DNA of 46,946 nt from Pseudomonas sp. BGI-2 (GTDB lineage: Bacteria; Pseudomonadota; Gammaproteobacteria; Pseudomonadales; Pseudomonadaceae). Made by a program: the position numbers and the translations under genes. The stretch lies in the NCBI RefSeq assembly GCF_004310295.1, contig NZ_SISB01000050.1:1-46946 (forward strand). Direction: 5' to 3'. The number at the start of each line of letters is the position of its first letter. The first letter of the stretch is position 1. Under the pieces are notes generated by a model. That model was not told where the DNA came from and searched no databases. It saw nothing but the letters and a program-made list of their open reading frames with translations. Of this stretch, positions 18,295 through 27,015 are shown piece after piece.

Positions 18295-19905
18295 ATGAAT
18301 CAGGACAATCTGATCGAAGTGCGCGACCTGGCCGTCGAATTCGTCGTCGGCGATCACTGTCAGCGGGTGGTGGAAGGCGTCAGTTTCGACATCAAGCGTG
18401 GCGAAACCCTGGCGCTGGTCGGCGAAAGCGGCTCCGGCAAATCGGTGACCGCGCACTCGATCCTGCGGCTGTTGCCCTACCCGCTCGCCCGGCATCCGTC
18501 GGGGACCATCGAGTATTCCGGGCAAGACCTGCTGAGTCTGAAAGAGAAAACCATCCGCCACATCCGCGGCAACCGGATCGCGATGATCTTCCAGGAGCCG
18601 ATGACCTCGCTCAATCCGCTGCACTCGATCGAGAAGCAGATCAACGAGGTGCTGGGCATTCACAAGGGTCTGGTCGGCAAAGTCGCGACCAAGCGCACCC
18701 TGGAATTGCTGGAGATGGTCGGCATTCCTGAGCCGCACAAGCGCCTCAAGGCCCTGCCCCATGAATTGTCCGGTGGCCAGCGTCAGCGGGTGATGATTGC
18801 CATGGCTCTGGCCAACGAGCCCGAGCTGCTGATCGCCGACGAACCGACCACCGCGCTGGACGTGACCGTTCAGCTGAAAATCCTCGAATTGCTCAAGGAA
18901 TTACAGGCCCGATTGGGCATGGCGCTGCTACTGATCAGTCACGATTTGAACCTTGTGCGAAGAATTGCGCATCGCGTATGTGTCATGCAGCGCGGTTGCA
19001 TCGTCGAACAGGCATCGTGCGAAGAGTTGTTCCGAGCGCCGCAGCATCCGTACACTCGGGAACTGCTGGCAGCGGAGCCCAGCGGCAAGCCGGCAACCAA
19101 CGTGATTGGCCCGCCGCTGCTGCAGGTCGAGGACCTGAAAGTCTGGTTCCCGATCAAGAAAGGCTTTCTGAAAAAGACCGTCGACCACATCAAAGCGGTG
19201 GACGGGATCAATTTCAGCCTGCCTCAGGGCCAGACCTTGGGGATTGTGGGAGAAAGCGGTTCGGGCAAGTCAACGCTCGGTCTGGCGATTTTGCGGCTGA
19301 TCGGCAGCAAAGGCGCCATCCGTTTTGAAGGCAAGCAGCTAGACTGCCTGACGCAGGCCGAGGTTCGGCCGTTGCGCCGGGAGATGCAGGTGGTGTTTCA
19401 GGACCCGTTCGGCAGCCTGAGTCCGCGGATGTGCGTGAGCCAGATCGTCGGCGAAGGCCTGCGGATCCACAAGATGGGCACCGAGGCGGAACAGGAACAA
19501 GCGATTATTGCGGCATTGAAGGAGGTAGGTCTGGACCCGGAAACCCGGAACCGCTACCCCCACGAATTTTCCGGTGGGCAACGGCAGAGAATCGCCATTG
19601 CCCGGGCATTAGTGCTAAAACCGGCGTTGATTTTGCTGGACGAGCCGACGTCGGCCCTCGACCGCACCGTGCAACGCCAAGTGGTGGAGCTTTTGCGTTC
19701 ACTGCAAACCAAGTACAACCTGACGTATCTGTTTATCAGCCATGACCTGGCTGTCGTCAAGGCGCTGAGCCACCAGCTGATGGTGGTCAAGCAGGGCCAA
19801 GTGGTCGAACAGGGAGACGCGCAAAGTATCTTTGCCGCCCCCCAACATCCGTATACACAGCAGTTGCTGGAAGCCGCTTTCCTGGCTCCAGCCACTGCGC
19901 AATAA
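18295..19905 (+). CDS. nppD: Peptide ABC transporter ATPase with fused double nucleotide-binding domains
   Basis: A 536-residue protein carrying two ABC ATPase domains in tandem, as in YejF. Each half shows Walker A (GESGSGKS twice), the signature LSGGQRQR or FSGGQRQR, and Walker B ending in DEPTTALD or DEPTSALD, plus a switch histidine in ISHDL. Each half ends with the oligopeptide-transporter C-terminal segment (APQHPYTREL, APQHPYTQQL). The start at 18295 follows GAGGAAG and lies one base after nppC. It powers the NppBC channel. fabI begins 21 bp downstream. Confidence 0.92.
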   Translation: MNQDNLIEVRDLAVEFVVGDHCQRVVEGVSFDIKRGETLALVGESGSGKSVTAHSILRLLPYPLARHPSGTIEYSGQDLLSLKEKTIRHIRGNRIAMIFQEPMTSLNPLHSIEKQINEVLGIHKGLVGKVATKRTLELLEMVGIPEPHKRLKALPHELSGGQRQRVMIAMALANEPELLIADEPTTALDVTVQLKILELLKELQARLGMALLLISHDLNLVRRIAHRVCVMQRGCIVEQASCEELFRAPQHPYTRELLAAEPSGKPATNVIGPPLLQVEDLKVWFPIKKGFLKKTVDHIKAVDGINFSLPQGQTLGIVGESGSGKSTLGLAILRLIGSKGAIRFEGKQLDCLTQAEVRPLRREMQVVFQDPFGSLSPRMCVSQIVGEGLRIHKMGTEAEQEQAIIAALKEVGLDPETRNRYPHEFSGGQRQRIAIARALVLKPALILLDEPTSALDRTVQRQVVELLRSLQTKYNLTYLFISHDLAVVKALSHQLMVVKQGQVVEQGDAQSIFAAPQHPYTQQLLEAAFLAPATAQ

Positions 19906-19926
19906 CCTGAAAGAGAGGAGCAACAC

Positions 19927-20721
19927 ATGGGTTTTCTCGCCGGTAAGCGCGTACTGATCGTCGGTGTCGCCAGCAAGCTGTCCATCGCATCCGGCATCGC
20001 TGCCGCCATGCATCGCGAGGGCGCTGAGCTTGCCTTCACTTATCAGAACGACAAACTCAAGGGTCGTGTCGAAGAGTTCGCACAAAGCTGGGGTTCCAAC
20101 CCTGACCTGTGCTTCCCGTGCGACGTGGCCAGCGATGAAGAAATCGCCAAGGTCTTCGTTGAGCTGGGCAAGAAGTGGGACGGCCTGGACTGCATCGTGC
20201 ACTCCGTCGGCTTCGCCCCGGGCGACCAACTGGACGGCGACTTCACCGAAGCCACCACCCGTGAAGGTTTCCGCATCGCTCACGACATCAGCGCCTACAG
20301 CTTCGTGGCCCTGGCCAAGGCCGGCCGCGAAATGATGAAAGGCCGCAACGGCAGCCTGCTGACCCTGTCGTACCTGGGCGCCGAGCGCACCATGCCGAAC
20401 TACAACGTCATGGGCATGGCCAAGGCTTCGCTGGAAGCCGGCGTGCGTTACCTGGCCGGCTCCCTGGGCCCGGACGGCACCCGCGTCAACTGCGTATCGG
20501 CTGGCCCGATTCGCACCCTCGCCGCTTCCGGCATCAAGAACTTCCGCAAGATGCTGGCCGCCAACGAAGCGCAAACCCCGCTGCGTCGCAACGTCACCAT
20601 CGACGAAGTCGGCAACGCCGGCGCCTTTCTATGCTCGGACCTGGCGTCCGGCATCAGCGGCGAAATCATGTACGTAGACGGTGGCTTCAACACCACTGCG
20701 ATGGGTAGCCTGGAAGAGTGA
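19927..20721 (+). CDS. fabI: Enoyl-[acyl-carrier-protein] reductase (NADH) FabI
   Basis: A 264-residue SDR-fold enoyl-ACP reductase that performs the last step of each fatty-acid elongation round. The catalytic pair Y149 and Y159 with K166 matches the Y-x6-K arrangement of E. coli FabI (Y146, Y156, K163), and the N-terminal GVASKLSIASGIA loop is the FabI cofactor site. It follows nppD by 21 bp, after GAGAGGAG, and has no obvious separate terminator before it, so it can be read from the npp transcript; a private promoter inside nppD cannot be excluded. The same arrangement occurs in P. aeruginosa. Confidence 0.97.
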   Translation: MGFLAGKRVLIVGVASKLSIASGIAAAMHREGAELAFTYQNDKLKGRVEEFAQSWGSNPDLCFPCDVASDEEIAKVFVELGKKWDGLDCIVHSVGFAPGDQLDGDFTEATTREGFRIAHDISAYSFVALAKAGREMMKGRNGSLLTLSYLGAERTMPNYNVMGMAKASLEAGVRYLAGSLGPDGTRVNCVSAGPIRTLAASGIKNFRKMLAANEAQTPLRRNVTIDEVGNAGAFLCSDLASGISGEIMYVDGGFNTTAMGSLEE

Positions 20722-20741
20722 TCTTTCGCTAACCCATAAAA

Positions 20742-20767
20742 AACCCGCCTCGACAGGCGGGTTTTTT
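20742..20767 (+). terminator. Rho-independent terminator after fabI
   Basis: The stem AACCCGCCT/AGGCGGGTT (9 bp, CGAC loop) is preceded by an A-run and followed by TTTT. It closes the npp-fabI unit 20 bp after the stop codon and could act in both directions. Confidence 0.93.
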
Positions 20768-20796
20768 GTGCCTGAGATTTCAGGCGTGATGCAAAT

Positions 20797-20894
20797 CCCC
20801 TGTGGGAGCGGGCTTGCTCGCGAATGCAGAGTGCCAGTCGACATTGAAGGTGCCTGACACGCCGCATTCGCGAGCAAGCCCGCTCCCACAGGGG
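20797..20894. repeat. REP pair (BIME), GGGAGCGGGCTTGCTCGCG family
   Basis: Arms of 31 bp at 20797-20827 and 20864-20894 are perfect inverse complements, 36 bp apart. The first 28 bases of the shared arm are identical to the pair at 12305-12396. The element sits between the fabI terminator and the convergent LysR gene, ending eight bases before that gene's stop codon. Confidence 0.93.
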
Positions 20895-20902
20895 TTTTGT
20901 GG

Positions 20903-21769
20903 TTAGTCTTCGATTTGGGTCAGGCATCGGGCAAACAGCTGCTGGATCGGCTGCGTCCTCTGACTGTAGCGCTGCAACAGCACAATCTCGCGGTAGAACG
21001 TCAACTCGCCCAACGGGATAATCCTGACTTTCGCCCCATGCTCAAGCCATAACCCGGCCTCGGGCAGCAGTGAAACGCCGAGCCCGCATTCGACCATCTT
21101 CACGATGGCTTCCAGCTCATCCAGTTCCAGTGCCACCTGCACTTCAATCTGCTGTTCTCGCAAAAACCGCGTCACCAGGCGACCGCCAAATGAATTGCGG
21201 TCGTAGCGCACGTGCGGGTGGCTCGCGAGGACCTGCAACGGTTCATTGCCTTCAAGGTCCATTGGCACAATCAACACAAACGGTTCACGGCGGATAACCT
21301 GCGCCGACAGTTCCTTGGGCAGCTCGAACGGCGGCTTGATCAATATCGCCAAGTCGACCTCCCCGGTGTCTACCTGGCTCAACAGGTTCAATGACACACC
21401 CGGCACCAGTTTCGGCTCAAGCAACGGCGCCTGCTGCCTCAACCGCAACAACGCCTGAGGCAACAACCCGGTCTGGACCGTGGCTACCGCGCCAATTTTC
21501 AACTCGCCGCGATACTCGCGGACATCGTCACTAACGGCCATCCGGCTGAACGTCTCGAGGATCTCCCGCGCCATCGGCAACGCCCGTTGCCCTGCGGCAT
21601 TGAGAATCGCCTGACGCCCGGTGCGATCGAACAGGCGGATGCCCAGCACCTGTTCCAGATTGCGTATCTGCGCGCTCACCGCCGACTGCGTCAGGCCGAT
21701 GTGCATCCCGGCGGCCGCGAACGTGCCGTAGCGTGTCACGGCGATGAAGGTTTTCAGTTCGCGCAACAT
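20903..21769 (-). CDS. LysR-family regulator
   Basis: A 288-residue LysR-type regulator with a canonical N-terminal helix-turn-helix (residues 3-62: YGTFAAAGMHIGLTQSAVSAQI and IRLFDRTGR). The effector domain follows (about 88-285). It is divergent from the VOC-amidase pair, with 114 bp between starts, so that pair is its most likely target. The effector is unknown. The start ATG at 21769 gives the usual MLRELKTFIAV beginning of the family. Confidence 0.9.
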   Translation of the reverse strand: MLRELKTFIAVTRYGTFAAAGMHIGLTQSAVSAQIRNLEQVLGIRLFDRTGRQAILNAAGQRALPMAREILETFSRMAVSDDVREYRGELKIGAVATVQTGLLPQALLRLRQQAPLLEPKLVPGVSLNLLSQVDTGEVDLAILIKPPFELPKELSAQVIRREPFVLIVPMDLEGNEPLQVLASHPHVRYDRNSFGGRLVTRFLREQQIEVQVALELDELEAIVKMVECGLGVSLLPEAGLWLEHGAKVRIIPLGELTFYREIVLLQRYSQRTQPIQQLFARCLTQIED

Positions 21770-21883
21770 AGGCGTTCTCGATTGATCTAAATAATTTGTG
21801 CTCGACGCAAAAACTATCGTCTTTCAATCAAAAAGCATAGCGCTAAACTCAGCCTCATCTCCTGATCATCCGAGGCGAACCTA

Positions 21884-22309
21884 ATGCAACTGTCCCCTTT
21901 TCACCTGGCCATCCCGGTTTACGATTTAGCCGCTGCCCGGCGTTTCTATGGCGAAGTGTCCGGCCTGGAAGAAGGCCGCTCCAGCGACCACTGGGTCGAC
22001 TTCAACTTTTTCGGTCATCAACTGGTGATTCACCTGGCCCCGAAAAACCCTTCTCAGGAAGCCGCGCACACGAATGCCGTGGACGGTCATAACGTGCCGG
22101 TGCCGCATTTCGGTGTGGTATTGGGGATGGATGAATGGGAGACGCTGGCCGAGCGTTTGAAAGACCTGGGTACACGCTTCGTGATCGAGCCGGGCATCCG
22201 CTTTCAGGGATTGGTAGGCGAACAAGCCACGATGTTTCTCTTCGACCCGTGCGGCAACGCTTTGGAGTTCAAGGCGTTCAAAAACATCGATCAGTTGTTC
22301 GCCAAATGA
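21884..22309 (+). CDS. VOC (glyoxalase/dioxygenase fold) family protein
   Basis: A 141-residue single-domain pair of beta-alpha-beta-beta-beta modules. Potential metal ligands are H7 (PFHLAIPVYD), H65 or nearby histidines in DGHNVPVPHFG, and E127 in CGNALEFKAF, consistent with the VOC metal site. The substrate is unknown. Its stop overlaps the start of the amidase gene (ATGA), so both are made together, and both are divergent from a LysR gene. It could remove or isomerise the product or substrate of the amidase; this is inference. Confidence 0.85.
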   Translation: MQLSPFHLAIPVYDLAAARRFYGEVSGLEEGRSSDHWVDFNFFGHQLVIHLAPKNPSQEAAHTNAVDGHNVPVPHFGVVLGMDEWETLAERLKDLGTRFVIEPGIRFQGLVGEQATMFLFDPCGNALEFKAFKNIDQLFAK

Positions 22310-23583
22310 TCCGCCCTTCCCTTGACGCCACCACCCTCAGTGAAGCGGTGGTCAATGGCGATACGACCGCTGCCGCCATCGCCGAAGCTTTTCTTGAGCG
22401 CATCCAGGCGCAGGAGCCGGATATCCAGGCTTTCGTCTCGTTCGACGCCCAACAGGTACGCGCCGATGCTGCGCAGAACAACGGTCGTGGCCTGCTGGCC
22501 GGCGTTCCCGTAGGCGTCAAGGACATCTTCGACACTGCGGCCTACCCCACGCAATTCTTCTCGCCCATCTACACCGGCCATCAACCGTCACGGGATGCCC
22601 ACGTGGTGACGCTGTTGCGCCAGGCCGGCGCGCTGATCATGGGCAAGACCCACACCACCGAGTTTGCCTACATGCACACCGGTCCGACGCGCAATCCCCA
22701 CGACCTCGCTCGCACGCCAGGCAGCTCCAGCGCGGGTTCGGCGGCCGGGATGGCGGCGGGTTTCTTCGCCTTGGCGCTGGGTACCCAGACCGCTGGCTCA
22801 TTGCTCAAGCCGGCATCCTACTGCGGCCTCTTCGCTTACAAACCGTCGCTGGGACTGGTGTCGCTGGAAGGTGTAAAACCGCTGGCGCCAAGCTTCGACA
22901 CCGTGGGTTGGTACGGAAGATCAGTACGCGATCTGCACCTCGTGGCGCGCGTGCTGATTCCCGGTTTCGTGGTACCTGACGTCGAGCGGCGTCCACTGCG
23001 GCTAGGCTTCTGCCGCACGTCACGCTGGGATCAGGTGGACCCCGAGGTGGCCCACGCTCTGGAGCAGGCAGCCGATCAGTTGAGCCACGCTGGCCATCAC
23101 GTGAGCGAACTGCAACTGCCCGACGAGTTTGCCGGTGTCTTCGACGACCATCAGCTGATTAACGATTGCGAGGGTGCCCGCTCGCTGGCAAAGGAATTTC
23201 AACGACATCGAACCCAATTGAGCCCCTCGACACTGGCCATGTTCGAGCGTGCGGCGGCGACAACCTGGGAACAGGAATCCGCTGCCAAGGTGCGACTGGC
23301 CGCGCTTTCCCCTCGCTTGAATGAGCTGTGCCAACCCTTCGACGCTATGCTCGGCGCCTCGTGCGGGATGGTTGCGCCCATGGGTCTGGAAAGTACCGGA
23401 CCGTCGGATTTCATCAAGCTCTGGGGGGCGTTTGGCTGGCCGCAGGTCAATATCCCGCTGATGCGCGCGGAAGGCAGTCTACCGATCGGATTACAGCTGA
23501 TTGGCAAGTTCAGGGATGACGGCCGGTTGTTGCGTACTGCCGGGTACATTGCAGCGGTTTTGCACTGCGCCACTCAAGAATGA
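22306..23583 (+). CDS. Amidase-signature family hydrolase
   Basis: A 425-residue amidase-signature enzyme starting at the ATG that overlaps the VOC stop codon. The Ser-cisSer-Lys triad is visible: the lysine in PVGVKDIFDT (about residue 72), and the serines in GSSSAGSAAGMAAG (about 142-150). Such enzymes hydrolyse amides, carbamates or related bonds; GatA, the longest-known member, is excluded by length and context. The substrate is unknown. The 3' end overlaps the convergent GGDEF gene by 10 bp. Co-expression with the VOC protein and control by the divergent LysR regulator are likely from layout. Confidence 0.9.
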   Translation: MIRPSLDATTLSEAVVNGDTTAAAIAEAFLERIQAQEPDIQAFVSFDAQQVRADAAQNNGRGLLAGVPVGVKDIFDTAAYPTQFFSPIYTGHQPSRDAHVVTLLRQAGALIMGKTHTTEFAYMHTGPTRNPHDLARTPGSSSAGSAAGMAAGFFALALGTQTAGSLLKPASYCGLFAYKPSLGLVSLEGVKPLAPSFDTVGWYGRSVRDLHLVARVLIPGFVVPDVERRPLRLGFCRTSRWDQVDPEVAHALEQAADQLSHAGHHVSELQLPDEFAGVFDDHQLINDCEGARSLAKEFQRHRTQLSPSTLAMFERAAATTWEQESAAKVRLAALSPRLNELCQPFDAMLGASCGMVAPMGLESTGPSDFIKLWGAFGWPQVNIPLMRAEGSLPIGLQLIGKFRDDGRLLRTAGYIAAVLHCATQE

Positions 23584-24167
23584 CGAGTGTCGTGCATCGC
23601 CTTATCGGCCAGGGCCAACACTACTTCGGCAGTCTGGTTTAGCCGAGCATCAAACTCGATCTGGCCAATGCTGAAGTGAATGGCAAAACTGCGATTTGCC
23701 GTGGCATTGCGCTCGGCGAGTATTTCCTCGAGGCGTGCCATGATCGCAGACAGCTCTACAACGCTCGCCCCTGTCAGTAGAGCGACAAACTCGTCGTTAC
23801 CCAGTCGGCCGATCACATCGCTTTCGCGAAAGGCGATTCGCAGCAAGTCAGCAAAGGTTTTCAGGGCGTTATCGCCCTCTGCTCGACCGTACAGGTAATT
23901 GATTTGCTTGAAATTATCGAGATCGAAAAACAGTAGCGTGGCCGGTAATGCCAACTGCTGGCAGGCGTCCAGCCCTTGTTGGGCCAGCGCTGTAAACCCG
24001 TGACGGTTGGGCAGCAACGTCAACTCGTCCATACTCGCCATCTGCACGCCCATCAGCTCTTGCTCGGCCTTACGAGCCAGATCGCGCAGCAGTTCACGCT
24101 CCTTGAGTGGCGAACGCATCGGGTCTGTGCAAGCACCTCGCTTGACCGGTTTGCCTGGGATCAGCAT
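23574..24167 (-). CDS. Stand-alone GGDEF-domain protein with variant GNDEF motif
   Basis: A 197-residue protein with a short charged N-terminal helix (about 18-45) and one GGDEF domain (about 45-195) and no sensor or membrane segment. The active-site motif is GNDEF (residues 123-127) in place of GGDEF. The allosteric I-site RxxD (R114-D117) lies exactly five residues before it, and the substrate-binding FFDLDNFKQIN (80-90) is intact. GGDEF proteins make cyclic di-GMP; whether the asparagine allows activity is uncertain, and it may act as a c-di-GMP sensor through its I-site. GGAG precedes the ATG by seven bases. It is convergent with the amidase. Confidence 0.88.
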   Translation of the reverse strand: MLIPGKPVKRGACTDPMRSPLKERELLRDLARKAEQELMGVQMASMDELTLLPNRHGFTALAQQGLDACQQLALPATLLFFDLDNFKQINYLYGRAEGDNALKTFADLLRIAFRESDVIGRLGNDEFVALLTGASVVELSAIMARLEEILAERNATANRSFAIHFSIGQIEFDARLNQTAEVVLALADKAMHDTRHS

Positions 24168-24241
24168 TACTCACTCCATTGGCGGATATGCACTTTAGAG
24201 TCGTGCATATCCGGATTGACTCCCTGTTTACGGACCGCCGG

Positions 24242-24820
24242 TCAACTGCCCTCCACCGGACACGGCCCACCCGCGTCAGCCCACAGCTTGAATTGGCTGA
24301 CGAAAATGTCGTGGGGCACCGGTACCGGCGCCCTTCCCTCGCCCGGATTCCAGCCCCAGAGCACTAGCTTGTCTTCGCTGACGTGCTTGATCAGCGCTAC
24401 AAAATCTCGGTCACCATTACTGGAGCGATCCTTGATCATCACGCATAACTTATCGGCTGGCAGACCGATCCAGGCCATCTTGTGCGCTGCGGGCGGCAAG
24501 CTCCAATGCGGCGCTCCCGGTGGTGTATGCGGCCCGTAACTGGCGGGCGGATTGGACTCGGCGTGGCAGGTCGCGCAGGGCAAACCGGCAGCGCCCTTGC
24601 CGTCCATCCCGCGCACCACGCTCATCGCATGGGGAATCCCGGCGTCGAACTGCAACGGCGAATCGCCCGGGATATGACAGTTCTGGCAACGCGGGCTCTG
24701 GAAAACCTTCTGTACCGTGCCGAATGCCTTTATGGCTTCCTTGTCGTCAGCAAACAGGTGCTCGGCATACCCGGTCAGGCCGATCAGCACCACCGCGCCA
24801 AGAATCAGATGTCGTTTCAT
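24242..24820 (-). CDS. Periplasmic dihaem cytochrome c, partner of the molybdenum hydroxylase
   Basis: A 192-residue protein with a Sec signal peptide (about 1-24) and two haem c attachment motifs, CQNCH and CATCH, near residues 45-49 and 82-86. It starts one base after the molybdenum-subunit gene ends, so it is the last gene of that operon. Proteins of this kind accompany IorAB-type dehydrogenases and are often labelled isoquinoline 1-oxidoreductase subunit. It probably passes electrons from the 2Fe-2S subunit to the respiratory chain. Its C-terminal half (PHDIFVSQFKLWADAGGPCP) is conserved-looking but has no motif I can assign. Confidence 0.85.
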   Translation of the reverse strand: MKRHLILGAVVLIGLTGYAEHLFADDKEAIKAFGTVQKVFQSPRCQNCHIPGDSPLQFDAGIPHAMSVVRGMDGKGAAGLPCATCHAESNPPASYGPHTPPGAPHWSLPPAAHKMAWIGLPADKLCVMIKDRSSNGDRDFVALIKHVSEDKLVLWGWNPGEGRAPVPVPHDIFVSQFKLWADAGGPCPVEGS

Positions 24821-24821
24821 G

Positions 24822-26990
24822 TCACACCCCCGACAGTTGCAACGGCAGTTCCCGCAGGCGTTGCCCGGTCAGGGTGAACACCGCATTGGCCACTGCCGGT
24901 GCCGTGGGTGGGACACCGGCTTCGCCGATACCGCCGGACCTTTGGGTGCTCGGCACGATATGCACTTCAACCACCGGCATTTCGTTCAGCCGCAGCACCC
25001 GATAGTCGTGGTAATTGGATTGCACCACTTGGCCGTCCTTGAACGTCAGTTTGCTGTGCAGGGTAAAGCCGAGGCCGAAGGTGATGCAGGATTCCATTTG
25101 CGCAGCGATGCTCATCGGGTTGACCGCAATCCCGCAGTCCACCGCGCACACTACCCGGTGCACGCGGATTTTCAGGTTGTCCTGGGACACTTCTGCAACC
25201 TGGGCCACGTAACTGCCGAATGACTCATGCACCGCCACGCCCAACGCGTGGCCGTCTGGCAATGGCGCCTTCCAGTTGGCTTTCTCGACGGCAAGGTTCA
25301 GCACACCCAAATGCCGTGGATGCGCCTTGAGCAAGGTTCGTCGGTATTCCACCGGGTCCTTTCCGGCCGCTTCCGCCAGTTCGTCGATCAACGACTCCAT
25401 GACAAACGCCGTGTGGCTGTGCCCCACCGAACGCAGCCACAACACGCTGATGCCCGTTGTCGGTGAGTGCAGTTCCACTTGGTGATTGGCCATGCCTTCA
25501 AGGTAAGGGCTGTCGGCAACGCCTTCGACCGACGTCTTGTCGACACCGTCCTTGACCATGGTCGCCTCGAGCATGGTGCCGGCCATGATCGACTGACCGA
25601 CCATCACATGCTTCCAGGCCATGGGCATGCCGCCAGCGTCCAGGCCGATGCGTGCCTGATGCAGGAATGCCGAGCGGTAATAACCGCCGCGCACGTCGTC
25701 CTCCCGGGACCAGACGGTTTTCACCGGCGCGCCTGCTGCCTTGGCGACCTGCACGGCTTCTGCGACAAAATCCGAGGTCGGATTGGCCCGACGACCGAAG
25801 CCGCCGCCGAGGAACTCAGTGTGGATTTCAACCTGTTCGGGTTTGAGCCCGGTGATCTTGCCCGCGATCATTTGATCCAGGGTCTGGAACTGCGTGCCGG
25901 TCCAGATCTCGCACTTGTCCTTGGAGATTTTCACCGTGCAATTGAGCGGTTCCATCGGTGCGTGGGCCAGGTACGGCACGCTGTACTCGACGTCGATGGT
26001 CTTGGCGGCTTTGCCCAGTGCAGCACTGGTATCGCCCGCCTTACTGGCCGAGGTACCGGGGGTGGCCGCGAGTTTGCGGAAACTCTCCAGCAGTTTCTGA
26101 CTGTCGAGGCCGGCGTTCGGCCCCAGATCCCACTCGACTTTCAGCGCATCGCGCCCAAGCTTCGCCGCCCAGTAATGGTCGGCAATCACCGCCACGCCAG
26201 TAGGCACCTGCACCACTTTGTGCACGCCCGGCACAGCCAGCGCCTCGGCGCCTTCGAAGGATTTGACGCTGCCGCCGAACACCGGCGAACGGGCAACCAT
26301 GGCCGTCATCAAGCCATCGAATTGCACGTCCATGCCGAACTTGGCCCGGCCGGTGATTTTCTCTGGGGTGTCCAGGCGCTTGGTGGGTTTGCCGATGAGT
26401 TTCCAGTCCTCGGCCTCCTTGAACATGATCGAAGCCGGATCCGGAATCGGCAGCTTGCCGGCGTCGTCCGCCAGTTCGCCGTAGGTCGCGCGTTTGTCGC
26501 CGGCAATGACCACGCCTGACTCGGTGTGAATCGCCGAGGGCGCGACGTTGAAACGCTTGGCCGCCGCATCGATCAGCATCAAGCGCGCTGCCGCGCCGGC
26601 CTGCCGATAGCGATCGAATTCCATCCAGGTCGAGGTCGAGCCGCCGGTGATCTGCATCCCGCCGAACCCTGCCATGCCGTAATCCGCCGCCGACGCGGGT
26701 GAATGTTCGACGCGGATTTTCGACCAATCGGCGTCCAGCTCTTCGGCAATCAACATGGTCAGGCCGGTCCAGATGCCCTGGCCCATTTCCGAGTGGCCGA
26801 GCAGTACGGTGACGACGTTGTCGTTGCCGATCCGTAAAAACGCATTCGGCGCGAAAATATTGCCTTCATTCTCCGCCCCCAAAGCAAAGCGATGAGCGCC
26901 GGGGATGACGAACGCCACCACCAGACCACCGCCCAACAGTGCGCTGCCCTTGAGAAAACCGCGACGTGACACAGGGCTGATGCTGTTCAT
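24822..26990 (-). CDS. Xanthine dehydrogenase family molybdopterin-binding subunit (IorB-like)
   Basis: A 722-residue molybdenum hydroxylase large subunit. It opens with a twin-arginine signal (SRRGFLKG, residues 8-15), so it is exported folded. The Mo-cofactor domains are recognisable: GGGFGRRANPTSDFVAEA, and GGIGEAGVPPTAPAVANA near the C-terminus, whose Glu is the catalytic base. Family members (isoquinoline 1-oxidoreductase IorB, membrane aldehyde dehydrogenases) oxidise N-heterocycles or aldehydes with water as oxygen donor. Which of these is the substrate here is unknown. The 2Fe-2S gene lies 25 bp upstream and the cytochrome gene directly downstream. GGGAG precedes the ATG. Confidence 0.9.
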   Translation of the reverse strand: MNSISPVSRRGFLKGSALLGGGLVVAFVIPGAHRFALGAENEGNIFAPNAFLRIGNDNVVTVLLGHSEMGQGIWTGLTMLIAEELDADWSKIRVEHSPASAADYGMAGFGGMQITGGSTSTWMEFDRYRQAGAAARLMLIDAAAKRFNVAPSAIHTESGVVIAGDKRATYGELADDAGKLPIPDPASIMFKEAEDWKLIGKPTKRLDTPEKITGRAKFGMDVQFDGLMTAMVARSPVFGGSVKSFEGAEALAVPGVHKVVQVPTGVAVIADHYWAAKLGRDALKVEWDLGPNAGLDSQKLLESFRKLAATPGTSASKAGDTSAALGKAAKTIDVEYSVPYLAHAPMEPLNCTVKISKDKCEIWTGTQFQTLDQMIAGKITGLKPEQVEIHTEFLGGGFGRRANPTSDFVAEAVQVAKAAGAPVKTVWSREDDVRGGYYRSAFLHQARIGLDAGGMPMAWKHVMVGQSIMAGTMLEATMVKDGVDKTSVEGVADSPYLEGMANHQVELHSPTTGISVLWLRSVGHSHTAFVMESLIDELAEAAGKDPVEYRRTLLKAHPRHLGVLNLAVEKANWKAPLPDGHALGVAVHESFGSYVAQVAEVSQDNLKIRVHRVVCAVDCGIAVNPMSIAAQMESCITFGLGFTLHSKLTFKDGQVVQSNYHDYRVLRLNEMPVVEVHIVPSTQRSGGIGEAGVPPTAPAVANAVFTLTGQRLRELPLQLSGV

Positions 26991-27015
26991 GGTTCAGACT
27001 CCCGTCAACGAGGCA

